A DNA stretch of 64,000 nucleotides from Diphasiastrum complanatum (Eukaryota > Streptophyta > Lycopodiopsida > Lycopodiales > Lycopodiaceae), in assembly GCA_029204225.1 (NCBI GenBank), contig CM055113.1:34358107-34422106 (forward strand), given 5' to 3'. The translations under genes and the position numbers were made by a program. This document shows positions 13,233-25,220 of the stretch, one piece after another. The notes below the pieces were generated by a model. That model was not told the DNA's origin. It ran no database searches and worked only from the letters and a program-made list of their open reading frames with translations. How positions within the stretch are numbered: position 1 is the first letter of the stretch; every line of letters begins with the position of its first letter.

Positions 13233-13834
13233 ATGGTCGAAGAAGCTACGAATCAAGCTACGCCAAATCCAGCTGCACCATCTTATATGCAGATTTGCCA
13301 GCAATTGAGTACGAGACTCAATGACATAAACCATTCGAATAATACGAGAGATCAACAAATGGAAGTTCTTTTGAACCAGTCAAATTGTTGTCTTCGCCGA
13401 ATCTTGGTTCTCAACCAGAGATCTATTCAGGGGAGAAGTAGGAGAAGAAACCAAAAGTAGTGGAAGATTGACTTGTTATATGGAGCAGTTACTTCAGCTT
13501 GCATGGAGTTCCCCATGAGAAAAAAAAATTGAAATTGTCATGTTATTCTTACGCAGCAAGGTCATTGTGGTGGCGGGATTTGCTGGTATTCCCCACTACC
13601 TGGGATGCTTTTGCAGATGTGGATTGCAAAATGGGTAGTAAGAGCCTAGACTCTTATATCCAAGAATTTATGGACCTCTGGAATAGAGTGTCATCATTCA
13701 ATGCCAAGTTGGCATTATGGGAGTTTGTCCTAGGTTTGCCTACCGACTATGGGTGTGATTTATTAGTGAGCATTTCTCAGCATATTTTGGCAAGTACTCT
13801 TGTGAGAAATTGTGTGGTGCGAGCACTTCTCTAA
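13233..13834 (+). pseudogene. Ty3/gypsy gag remnant
   Basis: A frame from the ATG at 13233 (75 residues) is followed by a second frame at 13499-13834 containing AARSLWWRDLL, FPTTWDAFAD and SYIQEFMDLWNRV. This is the order seen in the retrotransposon gag domain of gypsy elements (an A.xWW motif, a TTW.xF motif, then a Y..xF..L motif). About 25 residues usually found between TTWDAF and the helix are missing, and a frameshift near 13470 separates the parts. No pol follows. Confidence 0.7.
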
Positions 13835-16059
13835 CATGAGGATTTTTCTAAAATTATTATTGTTTGGGTGTAGGAATGAAAGTTTAGCTCAGATAATGGC
13901 TTCTTAAATTACTTAGATCAAGAAGCTCATTTCCTAAGAGCTCCATCTTCACCAGTCCCCCACTATTGCAAACACCATTGGGTATTGCAAAAAAAAAAAA
14001 AAATCTAAAGCAAACTCGGTGTATTAGCAAAAATTACATCAATGTCCAAAATGAAAAAAAAAATGTTTAATATGAAAAGGTGTCAAGCTTGAAATTACAC
14101 CAAAATTCATGATGTTTTTTTTTTTGGCCAAAACTTGAAAGCCTAGCGCTGGCGCTAGGCTTTTTCTAGCCATCTACTCTCTTTTTTTTTACTGATTTTG
14201 AATTGAGGAATTAGTGAAAAGAAAGGTTTGGGTGGCCAAAAAAAGCCCAATCTAAAATCCTAGTCTAAAATCCGGTTTAAAATTTGACCCAGTGACTTTG
14301 CGTTGACAATTTGCCCACTTTGTACATGCATTAACTGTAATGAGGCGGCTATAATAACCGCAGTATAAGTTTGTTGTAGATAATTTTGTAGGATATCAAT
14401 CCTAGAATCTTCATCAGAAAAGTTCTTCTGATAGTTCTTAATCTGATCAATCTTTTTGTAGCCAGCATTATCATGCTCAATGACTGTAAGGTAAAGTTAT
14501 CACTTCAAGAATTGTACTCACTGTTTGATATTAATCAGAGTGCAAATTCTCAGTCTCACTACTGTATTGTTTCTTTGAGCATTTGTCTGAATCATTCAAT
14601 TTGAATATTTTGTTGTTGTTTGTGCGCTTCCGATCCTACACCAAGCTCGCTCATCGGCTTCCGGTCATTCCCACTAATTTTTGACAACACACACACACAC
14701 CAAATCTAACTCTCTTTGTTCTCCTTCTTACCCTACTAAAAAAGAAGAAGCAAAACACAAGAAAAGGTACACGAAATGACCACAATGGAAGGTAGTAGAG
14801 CAATGGAAGGTAGGAGCACTAACAATGTAATCATAATATGCAAGATCGCACTTTCAAAACACACATGCACCTCCAACTGTGCAAATCAATAAGAGGAGGA
14901 ATGGGCAGGATTGCGTAGAAATTACAAAAACAAGCATACATTGGATTTTGACGCGCCAAAATTCGTCATCTGATGTTTGATCCATATTGTACAAAAGTTC
15001 CATTGAGTTCTACACATGTCAGATTGCTGACGCAGGTATTGGAATCTGATGTCCAAGTCAACTGCCAACTAATTTTTTTTGCCAAAATTTTGGCCACGAT
15101 TATTCCATGTTTGATCATCAAATTGCGGTGGCCCAAAATCTGTCGTATTCCGATGACCATCTTTAAATTTGGTTGTTGCCACAGATTCTTGACTACTGAA
15201 CATTTGGTTTTGAAATTTACGTGTGAATCAGACATCGACGTGTAGAAAACTGACATATACTAAAGTTTCGGTAAATCGGTCAGAGGCCCAGGTTGCAAAT
15301 GTCGCGATGTGTTATTGTGAATGAAAGAATTTACACATGGCAGATGCACACTTTGACAAAATGTGCATGTGCCATGGCAGCCTGTCATCAACTATCCACA
15401 CCCATATTCCGTTGGCAAGAATACAACATCACAAAAGACAAAATTCTATAATATGTGGTCACATCATGAAAACTAGTCATTTACCTCTTTGGCCTTTTGC
15501 CCTAATATGATAACACTCTGATCAAGCATTTTAAAATATTAACATTTGGCGACACAAACATATTAGGCTACATAGAAGCATATTGAATGGATATAAAACC
15601 ATGAGATGTAAAAAGTGATGAAAATAATATTTTTTGGCTCTAATTGCTATACATAAATTACTTCTTGCTTTTTTTCAAAGAAAAAGTGGTTGCCTTCTCG
15701 AGCGATATCCATTGAAAAAGCAATTCAAGGCAAATATTTTTCACAGAATCCTTTTCAGCACCGAAAGGTGCATGTACTTTTTTTACATGCATACCTTCCT
15801 CCCAAAGGTGCATAAAAATATAAATAAATAAAAATAATAAATGTTTTCACTCATATATAAGTATGGTTTTTTGTTTTTTAAATATATCTAGAAATGCAAA
15901 ATCTACCAAAAGTGGGACAAAAAAGACATGTCAATGTAGGCTCTTCTCACTCTTTTTTGATGAAATAAAAAAATTGAGGATGGAGGCAAAAATTCTCAAA
16001 TTGTGAGATCATAATGCATATTGGTTTTGGAATTGGGACCAAAGAAGCATCTTGGTGGA
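13835..16059. other. Gene-free stretch with small features
   Basis: It holds A runs near 13990, a perfect hairpin at 14138-14163 and a short CA run near 14690. The open frames at 14966-15256 on both strands show no domain. Nothing coding is supported. Confidence 0.4.
14138..14163. repeat. Perfect 12-bp hairpin
   Basis: AAAGCCTAGCGC, two bases TG, then GCGCTAGGCTTT: a GC-rich stem followed by further T residues, in an A/T-rich setting. Confidence 0.8.
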
Positions 16060-16235
16060 CCAAAAAAACTTTGGATGCCCATTGCCACCCAACTGAGCAT
16101 GGGGGCATGTGTCATCGCATCAAAAAACTTTGGATGCCCATTGCCACCCAACTGAGCCTGGGGGGATGTGTCATTATCATCGCCCAACTGAGCCTGGGGG
16201 GATGTGTCATTATCATCGCCCAACTGAGCCTGGGG
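16060..16235. repeat. Compound tandem repeat with CCCAACTGAGCCTGGGG core
   Basis: A 63-bp unit occurs twice (from about 16065), then a shorter 42-bp unit follows two to three times. Each contains CCAACTGAGC followed by a G run. The repeat explains the open frames on both strands here. Confidence 0.8.
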
Positions 16236-17364
16236 AATTATAGCAACAAAATATCATTGCTTCGGAAAAATGGCAAATTATAGGAATGAAACCGGCAAGT
16301 TTTCTCAGAAATCGACATCATAAAATGTATGACGATTTTTTATAGAAGCATTTATATCTTTTTTATAAGTAAAAGGCTTCAAAAAACCCAGAAGTTCTAT
16401 AAGATGCAGGTTTTTTGAGGATAACTCAAAGGAGATTTCCCTATAGCACTGCAAAACATCATCTCAAAAATAAAAGGGTGTTGTTATTACATGCATATTG
16501 TCAACCAATTTGTGCTCTTTTTACACGGAGGATGGACAAGGTGTATAAAAACGCATCCATTTCTGAAGCCATTGATCGATTACGATAGGCGGCCAATTTT
16601 ATTTGGAAGCTTTAATATGAAAACGGGAAGTCAAGATTATTCTGAAGCGCTCATGATCAGACTGTGTGATGAAGAACTCCAGTTGGAGTGATTGAGTGAT
16701 GACTGTGTGCAAATAATATTCGGTGGAAGCTGTCTGTGTGTAGAGCCCTTTAAAAATGACTGTGTGAAGCGCTAGATGCATATGCTTATATGAGTAAATA
16801 CTAGAGTGTGTGCCAGATTATGTGTGCTAAATATCTCATCTTGATTGTGATCTGATGATCTGGACAGAAAACAAACAAATGGGAGTGTTAAAATAAATAA
16901 ACGCAACAATGTAAGAGTGTCCTCGAACCGTAGCACACAATTTAATCATAAAGAATCAATACATTGTATGTACAAGAGGTCTGGCTACCACGAACTATGA
17001 TCCACAAGAAACCAAGAAACTGATACTCACTATCAAGAACTACTTGTAATTTGTCCCAGCTACGCAAAGAAAGTACTTCACTAACAAGAACTTGATTAAC
17101 ACTCTATCAACTGACTAAGTACACCCTTTAGTCTAACGGCCTGCAGCTCCTGCTATAACCAATCAGAAACACCAGGGGCACATGAGAAAAGGGGAGTCGG
17201 ATAACGTGTTGCAGATATGTTCCCAGCATTTACTTCAAATATTAACTGATCAACGCATGAGTTGATCACAAAAGCTAATCTCCTTAAACAGTCTACATAA
17301 TATTAATCAGAGGCCCAGTACTTAAGCTATAGAACTAATAGAAGTTAGCATAACAACGTCTTGT
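16236..17364. other. No gene; region downstream of the P450 gene
   Basis: A/T-rich, with several TGTGTG-containing segments near 16690-16830. It includes the 3' untranslated region of the minus-strand P450 gene, whose polyadenylation site I cannot place. Confidence 0.4.
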
Positions 17365-19269
17365 TCAGAGATCTAGCTTTAATCTATATGACACTGCAGC
17401 CTCAAGCGGAACAGTTCTGTAGCACGCAAGTCCCATCTCCTCATCCATATTAATATCTTCAGGTTTCTGACCTGCTGGAGGTCCCCAATCAAATGCTTGA
17501 ATCAGAGAAGCTAGTGTATGAGGGACTTGGATTGCAGACAATGGATATCCAGGACACTGTCTCCTGCCTGCTGAGAAAGCCAGCAGCTGAAACTGCTTCC
17601 CTCCAACAAATTGCATGTCTGTTTCCAGAAATCTATCAGGATTGAATTCTTCTGGATTCCTCCATACACGGGGATCGCGACCGATTGCCCATATATTAAC
17701 GATGATGTTTGAGCGTGCCGGAACTTTGTATCCTCCAAGATGGGATTCCACAGGAGTGTAGTGGGGAAGTAACAATGGAACAGGTGGATGAAGACGCAAG
17801 GTTTCTTTAATAGTGGCATGCAGGTATGGCAGATAAGGAAGATCTGATTCTTGGACCATTCGGTTTTGTCCGACGACGCTGTCAATCTCCTCTCGTACTT
17901 TCAAAAATTGCTGTGGGTGGGCAATGAGCTCAGAGAGTGCCCACTCTACTGTTACAGTCCCTGTGTCTGAACCTCCCGACATAAGGTCCTGCATGCAAAA
18001 GAGTACAATATGTCTTTTCATCAACCAATTTATAATTAGCTTACTGACCTAGTTGTAAGCAGTTTTGAATATACATATTAAGTACTTGCAGGTTAAATCT
18101 GCTTGCTAACTTCTCCAATTGACTTGGTGATACTATCCTTATAAATTATAATAAGCCTTGCTTTCATAGAATAGGGGAATGTACTAGTCTGCTTGGTGCT
18201 CGGTCTGATTAGCTTTGCTTAAAAATAAAAGGCAACCATATAAACAATGAAAACTGAAATATTTCACTAAGTTACTCACTGAGAGCAAGGCCATTATGCA
18301 AATATCAGATAGGCTATCTTCAGCTTTTAGCGAAAGCAAAGTATCTAAGAAATCTGTGTGCTCTCTAATGCCACCATCGAGCTGATGCTGCAGCCTGCGC
18401 TCAGAGATTCTAGATGCAAAAAATTTCTCCATTCCTGGTCTCACGTGCTCTTTTAAGTTCTTTTCCGTGCCCTGCAGATCAATTCCACGCAGCAACGGAA
18501 ACATGTCTCCAAGGTGAGTCTTCCCACTCTCTTCCACCACTTGCTCCAGCATAATACGGAATGCAGCAGCCTCTGTTCCATACGAATGACCCTCTCCAAA
18601 ATATCTTTTTCCAAAAATTATTCTGCTCATCATATTCATGTTACTCTCATACAAGATTGGTCTTGCCTTCAAGACAAAGGTACTGCCCCCCTTAATAGCA
18701 GCAGATCGGATGGTAGAAACCAATGCAGAAGTTTCCTCCTGCCTCAAGTCAGCTGAGATTCTCAAGCTAGAGGGTGTGAAGAGGCTGGTGGCACAAAGTT
18801 TACGAAGATGGCGCCAGGTAGCATCCGTGTGCTGTCTAAAAGCAATATTCTGGTAGCCAAAACTGAAGTGTTCTGAAAATACAGTTGGAGGTCTATATGC
18901 AAAAGCCGTATCACGGGTTTTGAGAACCTCCATAGCTAGCTCGGGAGTGTGCACAACAATCCAGGGACTATATCCCAACCTTACATGTACTATGGACGAT
19001 CCATACTTTTTAGCCAGCTGAGTGAAGTATTGGTGAGGAGGCTTGCCAATCTGGAACATGGATCCTACAATTGGCCACGGACGGGGGCCTGGTGGCAGTG
19101 GAAGGCTTGAGCTTTTGTTGGTGTTGTAGAATTTTCGGAAGAGAAAGACAATGAAAACGTAGACTGAGATGAAGGCGATCCATGTTCCTGGACTGAACAT
19201 GGATATCATATCCTTACTCATGTTGCCATGCACTCCTCCCCACTTTTGCAAATCTGCAGAAGGCACCAT
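17365..19269 (-). CDS. Cytochrome P450, A-type (CYP71-clan-like), two exons
   Basis: A heme-thiolate monooxygenase, expected at the ER membrane and fed by P450 reductase; the substrate is unknown. Exon 1 is 19269-18280 and exon 2 is 17988-17365, with a 291-bp GT-AG phase-0 intron (TCA|GTGAGT ... TGCATGCAG|GAC), giving 537 residues, normal for the clan. Seen in order: membrane anchor about 29-47, hinge PPGPRPWPIVG 59-69, C-helix WRHLR 152-156, I-helix GGSDT 335-339, K-helix KETLR 391-395, NPDRF 446-450, heme loop FSAGRRQCPG 468-477 with Cys475. All key residues are present and no frame break is seen. The intron position next to the I-helix fits A-type plant P450s. Met1 gives a longer N-terminus than usual; Met17, Met21 or Met24 are alternatives. 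The family within the clan is not assigned. Confidence 0.94.
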
Positions 19270-19494
19270 GTTCGCAGTCTCACTCCCTCCTGTGCAGACT
19301 AATTCTCTTTTGGGTATTTGCTCCTTATGACTTCTCCCTACTTAAGATGTGAGTCTCTTATAGCAATTGCGTTCGCTACTCACACAACATGCATGCATGG
19401 AGAGATGCATATGGAGATGAGCAGTACTATTGTCGTTAGTGCAAACCCACCAGCAAGGACAGCCAATGACGGGCTGCCACATAGCACATGCACA

Positions 19495-19625
19495 CTCCAC
19501 CGGAGAGAGGAGATAGAACGTGCATTTCACCGGAGAGGAAAGAGAACATGCATTCCACCGAGAGAGGAGAGAGAAAGTGGATTCAACATGAGAGAGGAAA
19601 GAGAATGACAAATTCCTAGGAGAGA
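19495..19625. repeat. GA-rich minisatellite upstream of the P450 gene
   Basis: Four imperfect units of 28-31 bp, each beginning CACCGGAGAGAGGA or a variant and ending with a TGCATTC-like box, lie about 225-355 bp upstream of the P450 start codon. GA repeats can act in plant promoters, but a regulatory role here is only inferred. No clear TATA box was found. Confidence 0.7.
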
Positions 19626-21487
19626 GAAAATTGAATGGACATTATGCTCCTGGAGGTGGTCCCAAAATACAAAGGACACCTGAGCACAAGGCATTACGTT
19701 TAGAGGAGCTTTGGGTCCAAACTCCACCCAAGTATTCTCGAGCTTGGATTGAAATGCTTTTTGGTTTGGATGGGAATCCCTCATCTCTCTAGATGGAATA
19801 ATGGCATCCGTGTTTTGAAGTGCAAGTGTGATCCAATATTCACGCTTGGGTTTGGAAGGATGCCATTAAGATCACCAAACATCATGGTAGATTAGCATCA
19901 CATTCTAGGTTGAAACTAAGATGCTCCTATTTGTAGAGACATTAGGTGATTACTAATTAAGATTGACTCTACTCTAGTTTTTTAGGTTTCATCTCTCATA
20001 TTTGTCTTGACCTACATTTCTAGCATTTCTTGTAAATTAAAGTTTAATTTTATCGTAAGTTTAAAAAGTTGTCCACACATGATTTGTATATGGTTACGAC
20101 ATTTTGAAGGTTTTAAAGGTACAAAATGTCAAAGTGATACATGTAGGGTGGGATCGATATTTTTTGTACTTGCCTTTTGGAGGGTTCTCTATTTTTTCTC
20201 AGAGCAACTTGTTCCTTAGTGTTTGAATACTATTGTTATTTTGTTTGATCTAGTTTTTGCATTAATGCAAGCAAAATCCACCGAGGTGTACCTTGTATAT
20301 CAACTTGGTTGGTAATGCAAGGGTCATATTAGCTAACTAGAGGAGTATTTGGAATTTCCACACAACATCCATGGACATTGTTACAAATTGAGAGATACCC
20401 TTGTCGGTATCAACTGCTCACTTGTATACTGCCTGTCAGGACTGCATTCTCTTTGTGAATGAAATCGAATTTAAGACTTCCTTTAGCATATGTGTATCAA
20501 ACACACAACATAGGTTCAATACACCCATTGTTGCAATTTGAAAATTTAGATTCATCTTTCCATTTGATAATATGGCACTTAAAATCATAGTTAACTCGAT
20601 GAGAATATTGAAGGCCTTCAATTCATTTAGATGTCTATATCATATTTCAATGCTATTTCAAACATTGTCAATGTCTGACAACTTTAACAATAGTCCAACC
20701 TTGGATACTACATCTCCTACTCAACTTGTTACTTGTCTCTAAGGAGAAAACAAGCTTCATAATATGTACTTTGTTTGTTGTTGAAAACAAATAGATGACA
20801 AGGGTGGGGATGGTCCCCAAGATTTTGTTTTGACAACACAACCAAAAAAACGTGCTTGAAGAGTCGCATCCACTTGATCCTCCTCATCAACTACCCAAAG
20901 AGGGAATCTCCTTCAAACGAAAGCTGAACTCACTAGAATATTATGGCATGTCTAAGACAATCAACAAAGTATAGAATCATGTCTTTTGGACTCACTGAAG
21001 CCAAAGAAAAGTGCTAGAAACATGATATATTCTCCAATGAGACACAACTACAATGTTGCCATGCAGACTTGGGACTTAGTTCAAATTTTGCCATTTTTTT
21101 TTGTGGCTCTACCATGCATGGCACATCCACACTAAAAATTCCCAAGCATTCATGCCAATAAAAAATGTGTTGACTGTGAGTCTAGGAAAGAGGAAAACCA
21201 AGTTTGAAATTTTGGCGTGGGTGTACTTGTTTTCCCTCCCCCCCCCCCCAGCTCATTTTTTATAGGCAACGATGCCTGAAAATTTTTAGCGCGGATGTGC
21301 CACGTGTGCCATGCAAAAAAAAAAAGTATGGCAAAATTTCGGTTAAGTCTGGAGTTTGCGTGGGAGTGTCGCATGACAAAACACCTAGTCATGTAGTCAC
21401 AAAAATTTAAAATCCAGATTTTTTGTGAATATGGCTCCAAATACATTTGAATGGCACAACCACACGTGGCATAACCATGAAAAGTCA
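19626..21487. other. No recognisable gene
   Basis: Non-coding, apart from short open frames without domains. It contains a run of eleven C residues at about 21239-21249 and a CACGTGTGCCATG-like block near 21300. Confidence 0.4.
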
Positions 21488-22230
21488 CTAAATAACCACT
21501 TTGTGACAATTAATCTGGAGATTTGCCAAGCATAGCACTGCCATGCTCGGCAAAAATAGATCCATAACATCTTTGCCAATTGACTCTCCTTTGATGCTCT
21601 TGACTAGCTCCAAATTGCCATCTTTCCTTTCATGTTGTTGAATCCCTTTGAGATCAACCTCTTGATCTTCTACTTGACCATCAAAGCCATTGAACAAAAC
21701 TTGTTTTCTAGATCCATTACTTAAATTTCTAGCATGATATCAAATATCTACTTGCATAGCATCATCTACACAAGAAGATTCACCAAAGCATGTGAGAAAA
21801 GCAAAATGAGTCACTTCCACTTGCCTACCTTTCTCATCATATGTGAGCCTTGAAGGCATTTGTCTTTCCCTTGATGTTTTCCTTGGATTTTGACTTGATG
21901 AAGGTCCTTCATCATCACCATCTAAAGTAGAATCCTTTACATCAACATCAAGAATGTTAGATCCATCCACATCACCATCAATAGTACTTGAAAATACTTT
22001 TGAAATGTGCCCCTAATAAAAAATGACATTTCTTCCAATAATCACCTTATTAGTAGAAGGAATGTAAACCTTGTAGGCTTTACTCACCTCACTATATGCA
22101 ACAAATATACCTTTCCTTGAAGATGGATCTTCCTTGGTCCTATCATCAAGAGTTATATCGACATAGCATGTGCATCCAAACACACATGTTGGAATTCGTT
22201 GCTCAGCCAACAGCTAGTGCTCTAGGTGAG
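21488..22230 (-). pseudogene. Ty1/copia integrase C-terminal fragment and linker
   Basis: The minus frame 22210-22013 shows the post-catalytic copia integrase segment: FGCTCYVDI, then SSRKGIFVAYSEVSKAYKVY and GRNVIF. A TAA interrupts it. The linker before RT continues in frame at 21970-21740 with RKTSRERQMPSRLTYD, also typical of copia. The catalytic DDE core and RT are absent. Confidence 0.85.
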
Positions 22231-22578
22231 ACATAGACTTGCAAGCCTCATTTAATGCCCAAGTACATTTCAAATTTGAAAATTGCTTATGAATTTTAAT
22301 CAACCCACTTTTGTGTCCCCCTTCACATTCAAACTAAGACTACCTCACTTTCATTAGCCTTTCACATACCAAATAATTTATTTATTTTTCAGATGGATAT
22401 CATTTTTTTCAAAATTGACCTTTGGAATACATTTTCATTTCGCCATGGATTTAGTTTGTTTGACCTCAAAACCTCAAAAAATGTGTTTCTAAGTCAATTT
22501 GTTTTTCTTAGTTTACAAACAGAAATATACCCCGGAGGCCAGTTTTTCATTTTTTTTTGGCCCGAAATCACGATTTTT
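22231..22578. other. No gene seen
   Basis: A/T-rich sequence between a copia fragment and a long inverted repeat. The plus-strand frame at 22393-22686 owes its length to T runs. Confidence 0.35.
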
Positions 22579-22754
22579 GGCCGTTTCACTTCATCAGAAG
22601 GCCAAAAATTGCGTTTCGGACCCATTTTTTTTTTTTTTTTCAAAATCACGGTAAGGCGCGATTTTGGGCTATTTGACTTACCGTGATTTTGAAAAAAAAA
22701 ATATTTTTTTGGTCCAAAACGCAATTTTTGTCCTTCTGATGAAGTGAAATGGCC
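22579..22754. repeat. Long hairpin: inverted repeat with ~77-bp arms
   Basis: The left arm (22579-22655, from GGCCGTTTCACTTCATCAG to TCACGGTAAG) and the right arm (22677-22754) pair almost throughout apart from T/A-run length differences. The loop is about 21 bases. It resembles a fold-back element or MITE, and a transcript would form a near-perfect stem. No terminal target duplication is obvious. Confidence 0.85.
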
Positions 22755-22959
22755 AATTCATCACTTTCCGTTTTTGAATCGATAGTACGTAAGTAGGGTT
22801 TTTGCTTAAAAAACATTGGATGATGGGTAGCTCACAAGAAATCACCTCACCTCGCATACATGTATGAAGTTCTATGAAGCCGTTTGGAAGGTAGTGTCAC
22901 CCAGTACTACTATGATGTTCTTGAAGATGTTGAATATTGGAATTATCTATAGTAAACTC

Positions 22960-24321
22960 TTAAAGATTTGAACAAAGGACTTAATCATATTCCACTACGT
23001 CGGTCTAATATTAATGAAGTTGTTTTGGAATTTTAGCATGGATGATTAAAATTAGCTACTTTCTTACTTAGTTATCAGAATGTGGATTATGATACTATTG
23101 TGGAACATGCTCTTATTTGCAAAATGACTATGACAAAAGTTTTAAAGAAGACTAGATGGCTGCATGGTAAAAACTTCGCAAAGAATTTAAAGAATGCTAT
23201 TGATGAATGTGACTGGATCACTACCTTCCTGTATGTGAATGGAATAGATAAAGTCTAACATAATCCTTGTTTCATGTGCATAAACTTCGGTAGAAACTTG
23301 GCATTGAAAATATTATCTGGTCTTGATTTTGCTCCTTTTCCAAACATTGATAACAATAACATTGATAATGCATTGACGGTTACTAAGCATACTTTTTCTA
23401 ATGTACTGCCAGATGAACTTCTTGGGAAAGAAGAATTACCATTTCTTCTCTGCACTTTTAAAGCACATAAAAATACCTTCAGATGGATTACAAATGCACA
23501 TGACTGCTACTTTTCAAAGGTGGCCGCATTTCTTTTTGGAGCTCTTGGTATTCTGTCTCCACTCCTCATGGAGGGGGTAGGCCTTAAGGCACATTCATAC
23601 TAGAGTTACCTAAATGTGGATACCAACCTATTCTGGCAATGCGACTCATCCACTGATTTCTATCTTAATGTGCCGAATAAGATCACTTCTATGTGGTCCA
23701 CTGATATCTCTAAGTGTTATGAAAACATTCCTCTTAATGGCCTGGATGGACTTAAGACTATTATATGGAAAATGATCTTGTACGCTTTCAAATTCAGCAA
23801 GAACAAAGATCTTGCCTATAAGTGGAAATCTAATTCTAAGGATTGGACTCATATAGAAAAGTCACTACTTTTCCAATGGAATGATTTTTGGAATGACCAT
23901 TGCATTGTCAGACTCGAAAACAAAGCTTGGAGACAGGTTTGCGGCATATCCATGGGCTTTGCGTGTTCCCCTACATGGTGTAACTGGTACTTGTCATTTT
24001 ATGGATTACAGCTTATGAAAAGACTTGCCAGACTTGGACAGATTGAATATTTATGGGCGTTCAAGAATACCTTTCGATATATAGATGACATCTGTTTTAT
24101 CAATAATTCGGTTGCGCGTTTATTTATGGATAAAGAACACCCACGTACCAATGATAATGCTAGATGGATTTATCCTCTAGAATACTTGACCATCAAAAGC
24201 GAGGAGACTAATGGCAATACGACAAACTTTTTGAATATTACTACTACCTTTGATTCTGAGTCTGTTATTTTTTATATGAAAACGTCATTTCCATTTCTCC
24301 AGTTCATTCACTTGGACATTC
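22960..24321 (+). pseudogene. Penelope-like reverse transcriptase, decayed
   Basis: One frame (positions divisible by three) can be followed from about 22960 to 24321, broken by stops at 23034, 23043, 23256 and 23601. RT motifs appear in order: FRWITNAH near 23480; WSTDISKCYENIPL with the catalytic Asp at 23703-23705; CGISMGFACSPTW near 23940; YIDD at 24078-24089; and a following YLTIKSEETN block. The catalytic aspartates are kept. The motif A and B wording is unlike copia, gypsy or LINE enzymes and closest, from memory, to Penelope-like elements. No GIY-YIG nuclease is seen. The C-terminus is cut at 24322 by an LTR-like end. Other non-LTR RT families cannot be excluded. Confidence 0.65.
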
Positions 24322-24400
24322 TGTGAAAAAATTAACTAGTTTAGTTGAGATATTTTGGCAATTTTGAGGTCAACATGAAATTTCAAGTTAGAGATAGATT
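24322..24400 (+). repeat. Copia LTR end fragment
   Basis: Starts TGTGAAAAAATTAACTAG, close to the LTR start at 30755 (TGTGAAAAATTTCAACTAG), and truncates the reverse transcriptase frame. Only the first 30 or so bases can be matched. Confidence 0.45.
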
Positions 24401-24403
24401 TTT

Positions 24404-24988
24404 TTATGTCAATAAAGGCCTAAATGGTTTATTTGGAGGGTCAAGAGACCTCCTCTTCTTTGAAACACTCCCGTTCTGTATACGAAGAACAAGCCGGGTT
24501 GGTTGAGATTGCTTTCGTTTTCTACTCTCTGAATCTTGTTTTTGAGGAGAGGAGAGAGCATGTCTAAAGTATTCTGTAAACTTGTCATATGTGTCCCAAA
24601 GCCTAAACACAATGTTAAAATTCGTGGGCATGATGGTCACCCTCTTGGCATGGACAATTGCAACAACAGTATCTGAAAAAAATTTCACCTAGAAATCATC
24701 ATATGTTGTGTGCAGTGCCTCAATTACCGTTACAGACCATCTCACATCTACAGATATACTTCTTGTAACGTCTTTGATGGACCTCTGTATGTGAGATTTC
24801 GGAATCAGAAGATTATTTGTCTTCTAAAGCTTCCGAATATCCTTGAGCCAAGGTGGGTCTCTTCTTCTGTCCCTTGGCCTAGGAGAAGGTGGTTGTGGAC
24901 GAGGTGGTGGTTGTGGATTTCTCTGACCCACACCTGAAATTGATATTCCACCTGAATGACCTCGAGCTGTCTGCTTGGTCCACACCAT
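24404..24988 (-). pseudogene. Histone-H3-like gene with basic C-terminal extension
   Basis: Read on the minus strand from the ATG at 24988-24986, one frame of 194 codons is broken only by TAG at codons 55 (24824-24826) and 100 (24689-24691). Residues 4-9 are TKQTAR, matching H3 tail positions 3-8 around Lys4; Lys9 is replaced. A Pro/Arg-rich linker follows (25-48), then an H3-type fold: IRKL at the start, NLLIP, an R-W pair where H3 has R-F, FSDT, and HAKRVTIMP at 113-121. Canonical H3 ends about 15 residues later; here about 70 more, rich in Lys/Arg (RKRKQ, SKKRR), resemble nuclear import signals. NLLIP and the Trp recall centromeric H3, but the loop length is that of ordinary H3. It lies tail-to-tail with the reverse transcriptase. 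Confidence 0.85.
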
Positions 24989-25210
24989 TAATGTGTAGTA
25001 TCGGATCAACGCACGATAATGTTGATTTCAGGATCAGACTTCAAGTCAGACGTGTCGAAGTGATACCTGAACTCAACAAATCCGTTAGCTGGTAGCGGAT
25101 GGGCACGCGCGAGTAGTAACAAATTGAAGAAAGTTGGTTTCGAACGCGCTGAATCGATATCGCATGTATGCAAATAACTATAAGCAAAAAAAATTTAGCG
25201 TCGTCGATCA

Positions 25211-25220
25211 GTATATATAG
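25211..25220 (-). promoter_or_regulatory. TATA box upstream of the H3-like gene
   Basis: CTATATATAC on the minus strand, about 225 bp upstream of the H3-like ATG, in a suitable position for a gene with a long leader. No other promoter element was identified. Confidence 0.45.

Noticed and set aside
15996..16283. Repetitive protein frames on both strands
   Set aside because: Explained by the compound tandem repeat at 16060-16235.
24404..24988. Calling this gene centromeric H3 (CENH3)
   Set aside because: NLLIP and the Trp fit, but loop 1 has ordinary H3 length and the tail matches canonical H3; the evidence is mixed.
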